Origin: Hepsetus odoe
Lineage: Eukaryota > Chordata > Actinopteri > Characiformes > Hepsetidae
DNA length: 64,000 nucleotides
NCBI GenBank assembly: GCA_017165825.1
Contig: CM029378.1
Span: forward strand, 17,747,133 to 17,811,132
Direction of reading: 5' to 3'
Each line of letters begins with the position of its first letter. The first letter of the stretch is position 1. The notes beneath the pieces were generated by a model. The model ran no database searches. It saw only the letters and a program-made list of their open reading frames with translations, and had not been told where the DNA came from. The position numbers and the translations under genes are program-made. Positions 47,231 through 57,624 of the stretch are shown here, piece by piece.

Positions 47231-50200
47231 TTAATTGTCAAAGAGCCTGTCCTCACACAGCTCAAGTGGCCACTTGGAGGCCCCGCCGAACACCTCCACA
47301 TCGCTGTCAGCCCAAGCCACAACGTTGCCGGGCATGTAGACGGAGCAGTTGGCCATGCTGCTGATGTCTATGGGCCGCAGGACCCGGTCCCAAATGTTGA
47401 AGTGACTTAGCTCCCCAACGAAGGCCTGGGTGGCATCGAAGCGCCCCCCGACCACGTCCTGTTGAGGCCATAAACGACAGGCCTCGTTAAGACAACAACG
47501 ATAGCTTCTTTTATTCACTCTTAAGAGATGTTCGGACCCACACTAATGCTACAGGGACATTCTGTCTACATGGGGGAAATGTCATGGTAGAACGTTGTTA
47601 TAAATAACAGGAAGCATTTTAATGATTGTGCCCCTGCTGATATAGTTAAAACTATATCAGCATGAACACATATTAAAGCAATGAATTGGCCCAAAATCTA
47701 CACATTTTATCACTTTGCTCAAATGTAGCAGGTCTGAATTTCTATTCTTTTGTTTTTTACTGACGATATAAGCCTAAACAGCATTGGAAGCTAATAGTTA
47801 AAGCATCACATAACTGCTTGTTATTGGCTGTTGGATGTCATCAGGTGACCTATGGTGGCAGACCATCAGTGTGGGGTATCTTGCACTCTTAGCTCTAGTG
47901 AGCTTTGGTCAGTGATGCTTAGGCCAAGCTTGTCTTAATGGGTAACCGTGAGAGCAAAGCAAGCAAACGGCACTCTCAAGAGGGCACATATTGAGAGCAG
48001 TCACGTCTTTCAGCACTAGTGCAAGCAGCAGTGATATATTGCTACTTTTACCTTTTGAATGGCTGAATAGTTTGTAAACCAAAAGTAGATATCATCAAGA
48101 AATTGTTCATCACAGATAGTAACATCTCATAAAACATCTAAGCAATATATAATTTAGCAATTTAGCAGAAATATAAATTATTGTTTATTTTTATCTATTT
48201 ACAAAATGCAAAGTGAGCGAACAAAAGAAAAATCTAAATCAAATCAATATCTGGTGTTACTACCTTTTGCCTTCAAACCAGCATCAGTTCTTCTGGCCCC
48301 CACAGAGCCCTGATCTCAACATCATCCAGTGTGTCTGGATCACATGAAGAGACAGAAGGATGTGAGGAAGCCTACATCCACAGAAGATCTGTGGTTAGTT
48401 CTCCAAGATGTTTGGAACAACCGACCAGCCGAGTTCCTTCAGAAACTGTGTGCAAGTGTACCTAGAAGAATTGATGCTGTTTTGAAGGCAAAGGGTGGTC
48501 ACACCAAATATTGATTTGATTTAGATTTCTCTTTTGTTCATTCACTGCATTTTGTTGATTGATGAAAATAAATGATTAACACTTCAATTTCTGAAAGCGT
48601 TCTTTGTTTACAGCATTTTTTCCACACCTGCCTAAAACTTTTGCACAGTACTGTAGATATAATGTATTTATTTACAACCACCATTTTCCCTCATAGCATA
48701 GGTTTAGGATGTACATTGGATAAATGTTTTTCTACTAGGGTTGAGGATATTTACACATAGTATTAACACTGAAACCATGGGACAGTTTCTAATTCCCAGA
48801 TTAAGCCTAAACCTAGACTAAAAAGGATTTCCGATGGTGATTCACCATTAACACAACAATTTATTCTGAGACTAGGCATACTTCTTGTCCAAGAAACTTA
48901 AATGCTAAAGAACGCCTTAAATGCTAAAGAAGATCCTGTTGAAATTTTATGACAAGACACATGTTTGCATTGCAGGACACAACACACTACAGACAACAGG
49001 TTTTTAGGTACTTCTAGATTTATAACACTGCAACAAAGCTGACACTATTCTCACCTGTTCCTGTCCAAGGATGAGGACTCCATCAGGTTTTATGGGGTGC
49101 CATGGGGCCAAGTTCTCCCCTGAGCCCAGCCGTTGGCCATCCTGATAAGCCTCCCACAGCCCATCTCTGGTGGTCCATGTGATACAGATGTGGTGCCATC
49201 TCCCATCACTCAGAGACAGTGGTAACTGTGCCACCTCCAAGGCAACATAAGACAATTTAGACCATAAAAAAAAATTGTTTAGACAATTAAAGGAAGCAGC
49301 TTGAGGCACCACCATGCCTGGAGATTATAAAGCAGTTGATTGAGATGATCCTTGGACATGATTCCTCCATATTTACGAACTGAGAACAAGATGAAAAGTT
49401 ATAGTAGGTTGAGAGATGTTCTGGGGAAGTTTTTAAAACAAAATTGGGATGACTCTTGATTTTAGCAATGTTAACCTTCAGACAGCAGATGTTTGAATCA
49501 AACCGATGTTACCTTTTTTTACACCTGATGAAAAACGATAGTTCATTTGATAGTTCATTTGAAAGTGCATGGTTTATTTAAGTCATCCTCTAGTCCCAGA
49601 GTGGGCATCTCCTGTCCTGGAGGGTTGGTGTCCTACACAGTTTAATAGTTGCCCCTGTTCTAGTCCTTCATTCATAGTTTTTTGAGACTACAGGACAGTG
49701 TTGGCTTTGGTTGGTGGATAATTCTCAGTCCAGTTGTGAGAATGAGTGCTGATGAAAACTCCAGACTCTCATCTGTGGGTGTTCTACTATGTACGCCACA
49801 CACACTCATGCACACACACATGAATATACTGCCGCCCTGTCTGTATCAATGCTGATATGAGAATGATCCACCACGCAAATAATATACACTCACTGATGGT
49901 CTTGTAAGGGTCTTGGGGGGGGGGGGGGGGCGGGGTGACAGATGATGCAGAGAACTGTCTGTAATAATGAATTACATAGAGCACTTGAATGATCAGCAAA
50001 GCTGCTTACTTTGTCATTAATGAGAAGCTCCATGGGATTGTTACCCCATTCAATCAGCACAATCTCATTCGCCTGCCCAGGTACCCCATAGGAGAAAGGT
50101 GTCCCGATGCCGGGGCTGGCGCTGGACTTGAGCCACATGCATACGGTGAAGGCATACATTTCCGGCAGGCTCTTCTTCACTCGTCCAAAAAGGTAGTTTG

Positions 50201-53200
50201 TGCGCAGGGGTAAGGAGAGTTTAAAATCCTCAGGGGACCTGAAGCCAGTATTACCTGCAGCCAAGGGGTGTGATTTAGAAATGTATCACCTCAGGAATGA
50301 TACATGCTTTTTCTTCTTTTTTTAAATTTTCAGGCACAAAAACAAAAGAGGCTCTTTCAGTGCATTGCAGTTCCAACATACTTCCTTCTTTCCTAGTGCA
50401 ACAAAGAACACTTCCAACCAATAACATCACATCAATACACAGTTAAACACAGAAGTGGTAAAAGTGTTCTTGTGTGATGCCACTGAGGATCAACTTTCAG
50501 GTCTTTCAAAGAATAGTTCTTTACATCATTTTATTAAGGAGGGTGAGTGAGTGAGAAGAACCTTTCAAAAAGATCATCATATTATGGAACAGCTTTGGGA
50601 AGACTTAAAATGTAGCCTCAAAATTCTCAGTCTCAATCATATCACTCCTGTGATGCACAAAGTAGTCTGATCTATGGGCACCCTCCCTCGCAACGTACAG
50701 GAATTGAGGGTCTATTATTAATGTCAGTACCAAAAACTAAAGCACATCTTCAGAAGTCTATGGTTTTATGAACGGCCATGAATCATCAGTGTCCATTTTT
50801 CATTAGAGCTGCTTTGGCAAGGACATACAAAATATAACACAAGTGGTTTTAATGTTATATGTGTAAATGACCTCTGTTTGGATTGGATGCACTGTGTCTG
50901 CCCACCTATAGAAAACACCTATTATAAAACACAGAACATAAATCCTGTAAGCTGTTCAAGAACATAGGATGTTATTTATGCTGCAACAGGGAATGTGCTA
51001 GTGTGTTTCATTTCAGTCACCCCACACAGTTTGAGCTTCAAACAATTGTGTCCGCTCTTGTGTTCTGACGGTTTCTGCCAAATCTCTTAGGGAGGCAATT
51101 GCTGTGATGCTGGCTAGGGTGACTAATTCAATGGGTAAAGTAATAACTATCTAACTAGACTTTATCACGTTGCATTGTGCAAATTAATCAGCTAGGTAAA
51201 CTGATATTTACGAGCATGTGAATGGAAGCTCACATTGAGATCATACAGATTGCAATGCTGTGTCTATATCTCAAATTAACATCTATCCAAATCATGATCT
51301 ACATTTGATGATTTTGTCAAGTTATCTCCAAATTGTTTTCAAGTAGTATAACAGCACAATGAAACCCTGTGTTGTGTTTACAAAAAGTGTTACTAAAACC
51401 CTATGGACTTTTTAGGGAGAAGGTTAGACAGGAGTCTCAGTGGAAGATGTGTGCTGATGATATTGTCATCTGCAGCGAGAGTAGGGAGCAGTTTGAGGAG
51501 ACCCTGGAGAGGTAGAGACATGCTCTAGAGAGGAGAGGAATGAACGTGAGTAGGACAAAGACAGAATACATGATTGTGAATGAAGGGGAGGAAAGTGGAG
51601 TGGTGAGGATGCAGGGAGTAGAGGTGACAAAGGTGGAGGAGTTTAAATATTTGGGATCAACAGTAACGGAACAAGTGGAAGAAAAATGAAGAGGAGAGTT
51701 TAGGCAGGTTGGAAAGGGTAGAGAAGAGTGACAGGAGTGATCTGTGACAGGCAGGTACCAGCGAAAGTGAAAGGAATGGTTTACAGGACAGTAGTGTGAC
51801 CAGTTATGTTATCCGGGTTGTAAACAGTGGCACTGAAGAAAAGACAGGAGGCGGAGCTGGAGTTGTCGAAATTAAAGATGCTGAAATTTTCACTGGGTGT
51901 GACGAGGATGGGCAGGATTAGAAATGAGTACATTAGAGGGACAGCTCAGGTTGGACATTTTGGAGACAGTTAGAGAAGCAAGATTGTGTTGGTTTAGATG
52001 TCCAGAGGATTATATTTGGAGGAGGATGTTGAAGATGGAGCTGCCAGGAAAGAGGAAAAGTGGAAGAACAAAGAGGAGGTTTATGGATGTTGCGAGACAG
52101 GACATGTAAATGTTTGGTTGGAAGGAAGAAGATGCGGAGGACAGGAAGAAATGACGACAGTTAATCTGCTGTGCCAAACTGGAGCAGACGGAAGAGGAAT
52201 TTGGAATTATGGAACAAGTGTATACCATAATGATGCAGATGAATCAGTCCTGTTTTAGGTTAAAACAGCCAATCAGTTTAGGTGGCCAGAACTATCTATA
52301 CAATGCAGAGGTCATAAGAAAATTGGAAAATGGTTAGGACAAAGAAAGTGAATGGATTTGAGAAGTTAGGTGTACTGGAGGCCTATATCAGATATATTTA
52401 TACATATGTATTTGGATGTGAGTACCTTTCTCCAGGTCAGAGATCCTGTTCATGAGGGAGTTGAGGGTGTTCTCAGTGCGCTGACGATGTGCAGCAGTCT
52501 CGTTATATAGCTGTGTTTTCTCTTCTTCCAGCTCGTTGACTTTCTTCAGCAGCTGGCTCTCTAGGTCACCCAGTCTGCGCTGCAGAAGGTCTTGCAGCTC
52601 GTTGGGGAACGAAGCTCCAGAGAGATTGGCTCGCATCTGTTGTTGCTATACGAAGAAAGAAAATTGTGCTACAGAAAGTCTGTAAATTTACTGTATTAAA
52701 AAAAGGTGTACGCAGGATATGATACTCTGTACATTGATTATAAGAGATACCCAAATTTTGGTTCCTTAAAGAACCGTGTAGGGTTTAGCAAAAGGAAAGT
52801 TGCTTGGTGTGGACAGGGGATGGGAAGAATCCTCATATTTGAGGAATCAGTCATTCCACATGGCAAGTATTTGTTTTACAGCACTTTTATTCCTTCTCTT
52901 AAAATGATTTTTTTGATCTGCAGCGAGAGCAGCTTGAGGAGACCATGGAGAGATGGAGATCTGCACTAGAGAGGTGAGGAATGAAAATGACAAAGACAGA
53001 CTACATGTGAATGAGTGAGTTTGAATGAAAGAGATTGCAAGAGAGTCTATTTACTATTGGACAGTGGAGTGGTTAGGAGGCAGGGAGTAGAGGTGACAAA
53101 GGTGGAGGAGTTTAAATACTTGGGATCAACAGTTCAGTGTAACAGCGAGTGTGGAAGAGAGGAGAAGAAGAGAGTGCAGGCAGGTTGGAATGGGTGGAGA

Positions 53201-55883
53201 AAAATGGCAGGAGTGATCTGTGACAGACAGGTACCAGAAAGAGTGAAAGGGAAGGTTTTACAGGACGGTAGTGAGACCAGCTTTGTTATACAAGTTGATG
53301 GTTTCACTGACAACAAAAGACAGGATCATATTGAGAGGAGGATGCTGAAGATGGAGCTGAAAGGACAGAGAAAAAGAGGAAGACCAAAGAGGAGGTTCAT
53401 GGACGTGGTGATAGAGGACATGCAGGTGGTCGGTTTGAATGAGGAAGATGCAGAGGACAGGAAGGAATGGAAATGGATACCACTAGACCACCACCATCCC
53501 ACATTAAATCAAGCTTCATTTGAAGAGTGAGATAGACCTTTCATTATGATTTTGCCACAAAGCATTTATCCTTAAATTCACAAAGAGGTGGAGTAAAGTT
53601 CTGTTTTTTAAATACACTTTAAAAAAAAACAAACGCTGGATGAAGAATCTGGATGACATCATTTTTGGAGGAAGATATTCATTCAATCTTAGTTTGGTGA
53701 AAATCAGATTTAAACCTTTCCAGATATGGTCACAGGCATGTTTGCAGTCCAAACTTTGTTTTTGTTGATATTGGAGTTATTAGGCAAGGTGAATAGAAGT
53801 GAATATTCAGAGAATATATTCCCCAAACTTCTCTTCATCACCTCACACCTCTTCATTAAAGTCTTGCAGACTTGTGTATGGGATTTAAGACATAGTATGA
53901 CATGGAGAGACATTAAATACTTCACTGCTACAAATAACTATTCCAGAGAACTCTGAAATGACAGAGAACTGATTTTGATCAGTTGTATTGATGTTGGTGG
54001 CTGCCACCAAAACTGATTCCAGATCAGCACTGCTACTTCTGAGGAGGTTTGATCGTTCATACTTTTTCATAAACCACACTGGTCAGTTTAAGCCACATTA
54101 ATGAGAAGCTGATTCTGATTTTTAACAGAAATTATTGCAGTGACTATTGACTTATAATGTTAAAAAGAAAAATCTGCACTCCAAACATGTCAAAAGCAAT
54201 CAATTTATGGCTTGAACACTGAATGTAGAGTTTCAGACTGCCATTTAACAAGGTCAGCTCAATTCTTAGTTTTCATTTTCTAATGTCAAATAGTGCACAA
54301 TATATTATACACAATATACTTCAATGCATCTCTTGAGATTGGAAAAATACTTTTTATGAATTCTGCATAATGATCAGTGATACCCTTATCTGGGGTAAAA
54401 TTAAACATATTTGATCCGACTATTTAAAAATCACATTGTTTGGGACCTCTGCCTTCAACCCACACACAAACATGTGCAGCAGGGTGCAGCCATTGAAAGC
54501 ATCCGGGGAACATTGACGGGGACGGTGCCTTGCTCCAGGGGGACATCAGGGCAACCTACTGGTAAGGGATTCGAACCCATGATCTTCCGATCTGGGGGCC
54601 AAGGCCTTAATCAATAGGCACCGCTGTTAATGCGATGATACTTCATTTCATGACTTGCTGACGTTATGTAAAAGGGTGAGAATCTTGATCAAAGCAGGAA
54701 AGGCGGATCTAAATGACAAAAGGGATTTACCAAGACCAGTGGGGATAATCTGATCTAGAATCTGATCTATGTTATTAGGCATTACTTTGAGGAGACTAAC
54801 ATGATATCTTTTCATCTATTATATGGCTTAGCATTTCCGAGTCATGTACTGCAGAGGAGGACTGACATTTAATTGGCATTAGACGTTTTGTTCACTAATT
54901 AGGGTGGCATAAGTGACTTTGCCAGAAGGGTAAGAGATATAGATAGACTAACAGGCGGGATAATCCCTACAAATCCCCCCACGCCTCCGCTTAATTACAC
55001 AAACTGCAAAGCACTCAAACATAGTAAACACTATTTGTGGGACAAATGTACACCTGTGGCAAAATATTGTAAAGATAATTACAATCTTTTAAAATGTTGT
55101 AAAGATAATCAGATGCATTTGGAAAATTTGGGAAATCTGGAAAGTAATAATTAATGTAAATTGTTGATTATTCATGAATGTCCTGAAAGTCCTTAATAAT
55201 TGGCCTTAGCAACATTAACTGTGCAGTTCCAGAAGCTAAATTAAAAGAGCTTAATCTGGACTCCAAACATGTCTTTACTGACTGACTAAAACTGGGATAC
55301 AGCTGAATGCTTTAGTTGATTATCGAACTCCAGTGTTGTTAACAACTTTGCAGTTACAGAAGCAAATTTAAACAGCATTAAACATGTCGTCAGTGGTGAC
55401 CTTTGCTGGAATTGACTCTAGCCACTCTGGCAACCCAGGTTAACATAAGTAGCTCTGATAATGAATGGATGGATGAAAATGTTGTGACTTACTACTTCCG
55501 GAGTAGTACACAATAACAACTATAGCATGATAAATGGATTACAGCTTTGCAGTTTACCTTTGATCTTTTTTTTAAATTATGATGTAATTGCTCAAACAAA
55601 CAACATTACATAATGACAACAGCCATGTACAATTACAACTCGAAATAATCCCCTGTGATATAGGGAAGGAAAAGGATCTATCTATCTATCTTACTGTCTG
55701 TCTGTCTATTTGTCTATCAATCTATCTATATATCCATGTATCTATCTGTCTATCTGTCTGTTTGTCTGCTTATCAATCTATCTATCTATCTGTCTTTCTG
55801 TCTATCTGTTTGTCTTTCTATCTATCTATCTGTCTATCTGTTTGTCTATCTATCAATCTGTCTGTCTGTTTTTCTGCTTATCA

Positions 55884-55919
<36 letters not shown>

Positions 55920-56598
55920 GTTTGTCTTTCTATCTATCTATCTGTCTATCTGTCTATTTGTCTGCTTATCAATCTATCTATTTATCTGTCTTTCTGTCTA
56001 TCTGTTTGTCTTTCTATCTATCAATCTGTCTGTCTGTTTGTCTGCTTATCAATCTATCTATCTATCAATCTGTCTATCTGTTTGTCTCTCTATCTATCTA
56101 TCTATCTATCTGTCTATCTTATTGTTAGTGTCTGATCTGTAACCAGCTTTATAAAGTGTTGTTTTTGGACATTTCTACCTCCAGGTTCTGTAATCGGTCT
56201 TTCAGACTCTTCATGGTCTTTCCGAGGGCATCAATAGTTTCGTTGGGATCTCTCGGCACGTCATCCATCGTGTCCTTTCCGCTCTTCCAGGATCCGGAGT
56301 CATCTGAGGCGGACTCGCATCGGGAAAGTTTGTAAGTCAGCTCCTTGATGGTGCCGCGCTGGTTGACTATGGTCTCCTTTTGCTGCAGGATGGTCTCTCT
56401 GAGCTGCAGGACGGTGTTCCTCAGCTCCTGCTCCTGGGTTGAGCTGCTCTGGACGGAGTCGGGCTGGAGCGGGCAGCTGGGGTCCCTGCCGCTGGGAAGA
56501 GCCGTGCAGAGGAAGCGCTTCTCCTGCTCCGCTTGTCCGAGGACGCACAGAGCGCGGGCGAGCGCCTGGAGGAACATCAGGACCAGCACCACATTCAT
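47231..56598 (-). CDS. nptx2: nptx2 (neuronal pentraxin 2, Narp), complete, five exons
   Basis: A secreted synaptic protein that multimerises and clusters AMPA receptors at excitatory synapses. CDS exons: 56598-56179, 52645-52426, 50254-50010, 49234-49055 and 47458-47231. Phases agree, giving 430 codons plus TAA; human has 431. Residues 1-21 (MNVVLVLMFLQALARALCVL) form a signal peptide. A coiled-coil region follows (LRNTVLQLRETILQQKETIV; LQRRLGDLESQLLKKVNELE). The pentraxin domain starts around FKLSLPLRTNYLF and includes EMYAFTVCMWLKSSASPGIG, the signature HHICITWTT and the calcium-site region ILGQEQ|DVVGGRFDATQAF (across the last intron). Potential N-glycosylation sites include NET, NLS and NCS. 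NPTX2 rather than NPTX1 is indicated by FNIWDRVLRPIDISSMANCS, YMPGN, VFGGASKWP and the CEDRLFDN end. Which of two possible teleost duplicates (a or b) cannot be told. The start is the first ATG with a good signal peptide. Confidence 0.96.
47520..48190. other. nptx2 last intron (part), no gene seen
   Basis: AT-rich intron sequence between the last exon and the Tc1 remnant. A short duplication (TATAGTTAAAACTATATCAG, about 47641-47660) forms an imperfect palindrome. Nothing else recognised. Confidence 0.4.
48200..48655 (+). mobile_element. Internally deleted Tc1-like element
   Basis: Transposase C-terminal pieces DLWLVLQDVWNNRPAEFLQK, SVPRRIDAVLKAKGGHTKY and an upstream frameshifted PQSPDLNI-type motif (48300-48330). 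The 3' terminal sequence CCTAAAACTTTTGCACAGTA then CTGTAG resembles a Tc1 inverted terminal repeat. The left flank (TCTGGTGTTACTACCTTTTG) reads like untranslated sequence of the same family, so the middle is deleted. In the last nptx2 intron. Confidence 0.85.
49316..50000. other. nptx2 intron 3, no gene seen
   Basis: Contains a G run (49915-49930) and a short CA-rich piece (about 49798-49820). No repeat family recognised. Short minus-strand frames here only extend real nptx2 exons into introns. Confidence 0.45.
50265..51400. other. nptx2 intron 2 (part), no gene seen
   Basis: Only a weak Tc1-like 3' echo (about 50570-50720, reading like a heavily mutated transposase C-terminus). Otherwise unassigned AT-rich sequence. 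Confidence 0.35.
51405..52200 (+). mobile_element. LINE ORF2 3' part, 5'-truncated plus copy (left of nptx2 exon 2)
   Basis: Starts in the RT palm (GRCVLMILSSAAR-like, frameshifted from an Ala-Asp-Asp-Ile-Val region). It runs through TKVEEFKYLGSTV and the RRMLKMELPGKR region to the tail, ending near 52190 with GAGCAGACGGAAGAGGAA. Many frameshifts. Same family as the 6.9-kb copy, and it retains DNA missing there. Confidence 0.88.
52915..53530 (+). mobile_element. LINE ORF2 3' part, 5'-truncated plus copy (right of nptx2 exon 2)
   Basis: A 171-codon frame (53015-53530) reads RRQGVEVTKVEEFKYLGSTV, KKRVQAGWNGWRKMAGVICD, RKRGRPKRRFMDVVIEDMQ and VVGLNEEDAEDRKEW. An internal deletion after FVIQVDGFTDNKR removes the LRWFGHV segment. 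This is one of the longest open frames in the window, but it is a transposon fragment, not a host gene. Confidence 0.9.
53535..54435. other. nptx2 intron 1 segment, no gene seen
   Basis: AT-rich; short frames without motifs. No exon or recognised repeat. Confidence 0.4.
54440..54626 (-). mobile_element. tRNA-derived SINE (main family), tail-truncated
   Basis: Has CAAACATGTGCAGCAGGGTG, GGGACGGTGCCTTGCTCCAG, ATCAGGGCAACCTACTGGTA and a B box in GGGATTCGAACCCATG. Its head is diverged (AATCAATAGGCACCGCTG). The poly-GTGAAA tail is missing. Confidence 0.85.
54630..55670. other. nptx2 intron 1 segment, no gene seen
   Basis: No exon. A short piece near 55400-55480 (GAATTGACTCTAGCCACTCT to GAATGGATGGATGAAAA) looks like a worn 3' tail of the teleost interspersed repeat. 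Confidence 0.4.
55675..56122. repeat. TCTA/TCTG tetranucleotide tract, ~450 bp
   Basis: Interspersed TCTA, TCTG, TTTG and TCAA units with higher-order repetition: a TTTGTCTGCTTATCAATCTA-type block recurs about every 90-100 bp. All plus frames are open and encode Ile/Tyr/Leu/Ser/Cys repeats, an artefact. It ends about 57 bp from the splice donor of nptx2 exon 1. Confidence 0.97.
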
Positions 56599-56790
56599 GT
56601 CTTCTGCGATAAATTCTCCGTCCTCCGTGGAGCCACAAGATGACTGTCACCGAAGAGTGAAAGGTTTTCTTCTACTTTTCCTCTCGGTGCGCTGAGAGCC
56701 ACGCTGGTGCTGAAAGAACAGCGACCGATTAGCGCCAAGCGCCCATTGGCTGGAGCGGTGCTGACGTCACTGCGCCTTTAAGCGTCCGGC
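56250..56790 (-). promoter_or_regulatory. CpG-rich block over nptx2 exon 1 and promoter
   Basis: GC- and CpG-rich from within exon 1 to about 190 bp upstream of the ATG at 56598. It contains GCGCCAAGCGCCCATTGG with a CCAAT box (ATTGG at 56744-56748, minus sense) and a TGACGTCA site (56762-56769, CRE consensus). A CRE fits the activity-dependent expression known for neuronal pentraxin 2, but function here is inferred from sequence only. Confidence 0.65.
56762..56769. promoter_or_regulatory. Perfect CRE palindrome TGACGTCA upstream of nptx2
   Basis: The full palindromic CREB/ATF consensus lies 164 bp upstream of the start codon, next to the CCAAT box. Neuronal pentraxin 2 is an activity-induced gene, so a CREB site is plausible; binding is not shown. 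Confidence 0.55.
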
Positions 56791-56849
56791 CCAACACAGC
56801 GGCCAGTGTGAAAATTTTTAAACCATTTACGAGTGTCCCCATAAAGTGG

Positions 56850-57177
56850 ACAGAAGACTGGATTATGGGTGTTGCAGGGAGGAGGTCCTGGGTTCGACTC
56901 CCAGTTGGGACAGTCCGGGTCCTTCCTGTGTGAAGTCAGCACGTTCTCCCTGAGCTTGTGCGTGTTTTCTATGGGTGCGCTGGTTTTCACCCATAATCCA
57001 AAGACATGCCTGTCAGGTGGAATGGAGATGCTAAATTGCCCTTTAGGTGTGATTGTGAGTGTGTGTGTGAAGGACTGGCATCAATTCCAGGTTGTTTCTG
57101 CGCTTTTCACCACAATGAGAGCTGGGATTGACTCCAGCACCACCCGTGACCCTAATCAGGATAAGTGGTTGAGTGAG
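56850..57177 (+). repeat. Teleost interspersed repeat, most complete sense copy
   Basis: tRNA-like start (GGTCCTGGGTTCGACTCCCA), then GTCCTTCCTGTGTGAAGTCA, CCATAATCCAAAGACATGCC, GGAGATGCTAAATTGCCCTT, GTGTGTGTGTGAAGGACTGG, AGCTGGGATTGACTCCAGCA and the tail TGACCCTAATCAGGATAAGT then GG. It shows the whole element, including the tail shared with the composite SINEs. A SINE follows directly. Confidence 0.8.
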
Positions 57178-57376
57178 AATGGTGACCTAGTGGTTAAGGG
57201 ACTAAGCTTCATGATCAGAAGCTCCTGAACCAGTAGGTTACCATCCCCATCACTGCTGCCAGGGTTCTGCATGTGTGGCTGAAAACTGTAACACGAAATG
57301 CATGAGTGAAATGTATGAGTGATGTACTGTGATGTGTTTGCTATGAAAAACTTAAAAATAGTCACTTTCACTTTTT
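57178..57376 (+). mobile_element. tRNA-derived SINE (main family), internally deleted
   Basis: Head GGTGACCTAGTGGTTAAGGG, a shortened body (AGTAGGTTACCATCCCCATC) and a worn tail ending AAAAATAGTCACTTTCACTT. Confidence 0.7.
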
Positions 57377-57532
57377 TGAACTTCCATACTTTCACAGATT
57401 TTCATCTAAAATGTTCTTTGATACCAACAGACACCAGCTTTCATCAATGTCAGAAAAAGAGACCTTTTTGTCCCTGTACAAATACAATGAAACAACAAGT
57501 AAATTAAAAACACAAATCATTAAATGCAGTTA

Positions 57533-57624
57533 AAGTGAAAGTGACTATTCTTGTCATTGTGAGTACACAGCACAGCACACAGTGAGACACAATGAAATTA
57601 CACCTCTGCATTTAACCCAGTGAA
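57533..57624 (-). mobile_element. tRNA-derived SINE, tail fragment only
   Basis: Plus strand AAAGTGAAAGTGACTATTCT, TGTCATTGTGAGTACACAGC and ACACCTCTGCATTTAACCCA correspond to the reversed tail of the main family; head and body are absent. Confidence 0.75.

Noticed and set aside
53015..53530. 171-codon open frame as a possible host gene
   Set aside because: It contains the LINE tail motifs shared with five other copies in the window and has internal deletion.
55675..56122. CRISPR-like array because of regularly recurring blocks
   Set aside because: Units are low-complexity tetranucleotides without unique spacers, in a vertebrate genome.
55588..56142. Three overlapping open frames of 130-184 codons (Ile/Tyr/Leu/Ser/Cys repeats)
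   Set aside because: Produced by the TCTA/TCTG tract.
56300..56695. 116-codon frames on both strands over nptx2 exon 1
   Set aside because: Shadows of the GC-rich nptx2 first exon, whose frame encodes the signal peptide and coiled coil.
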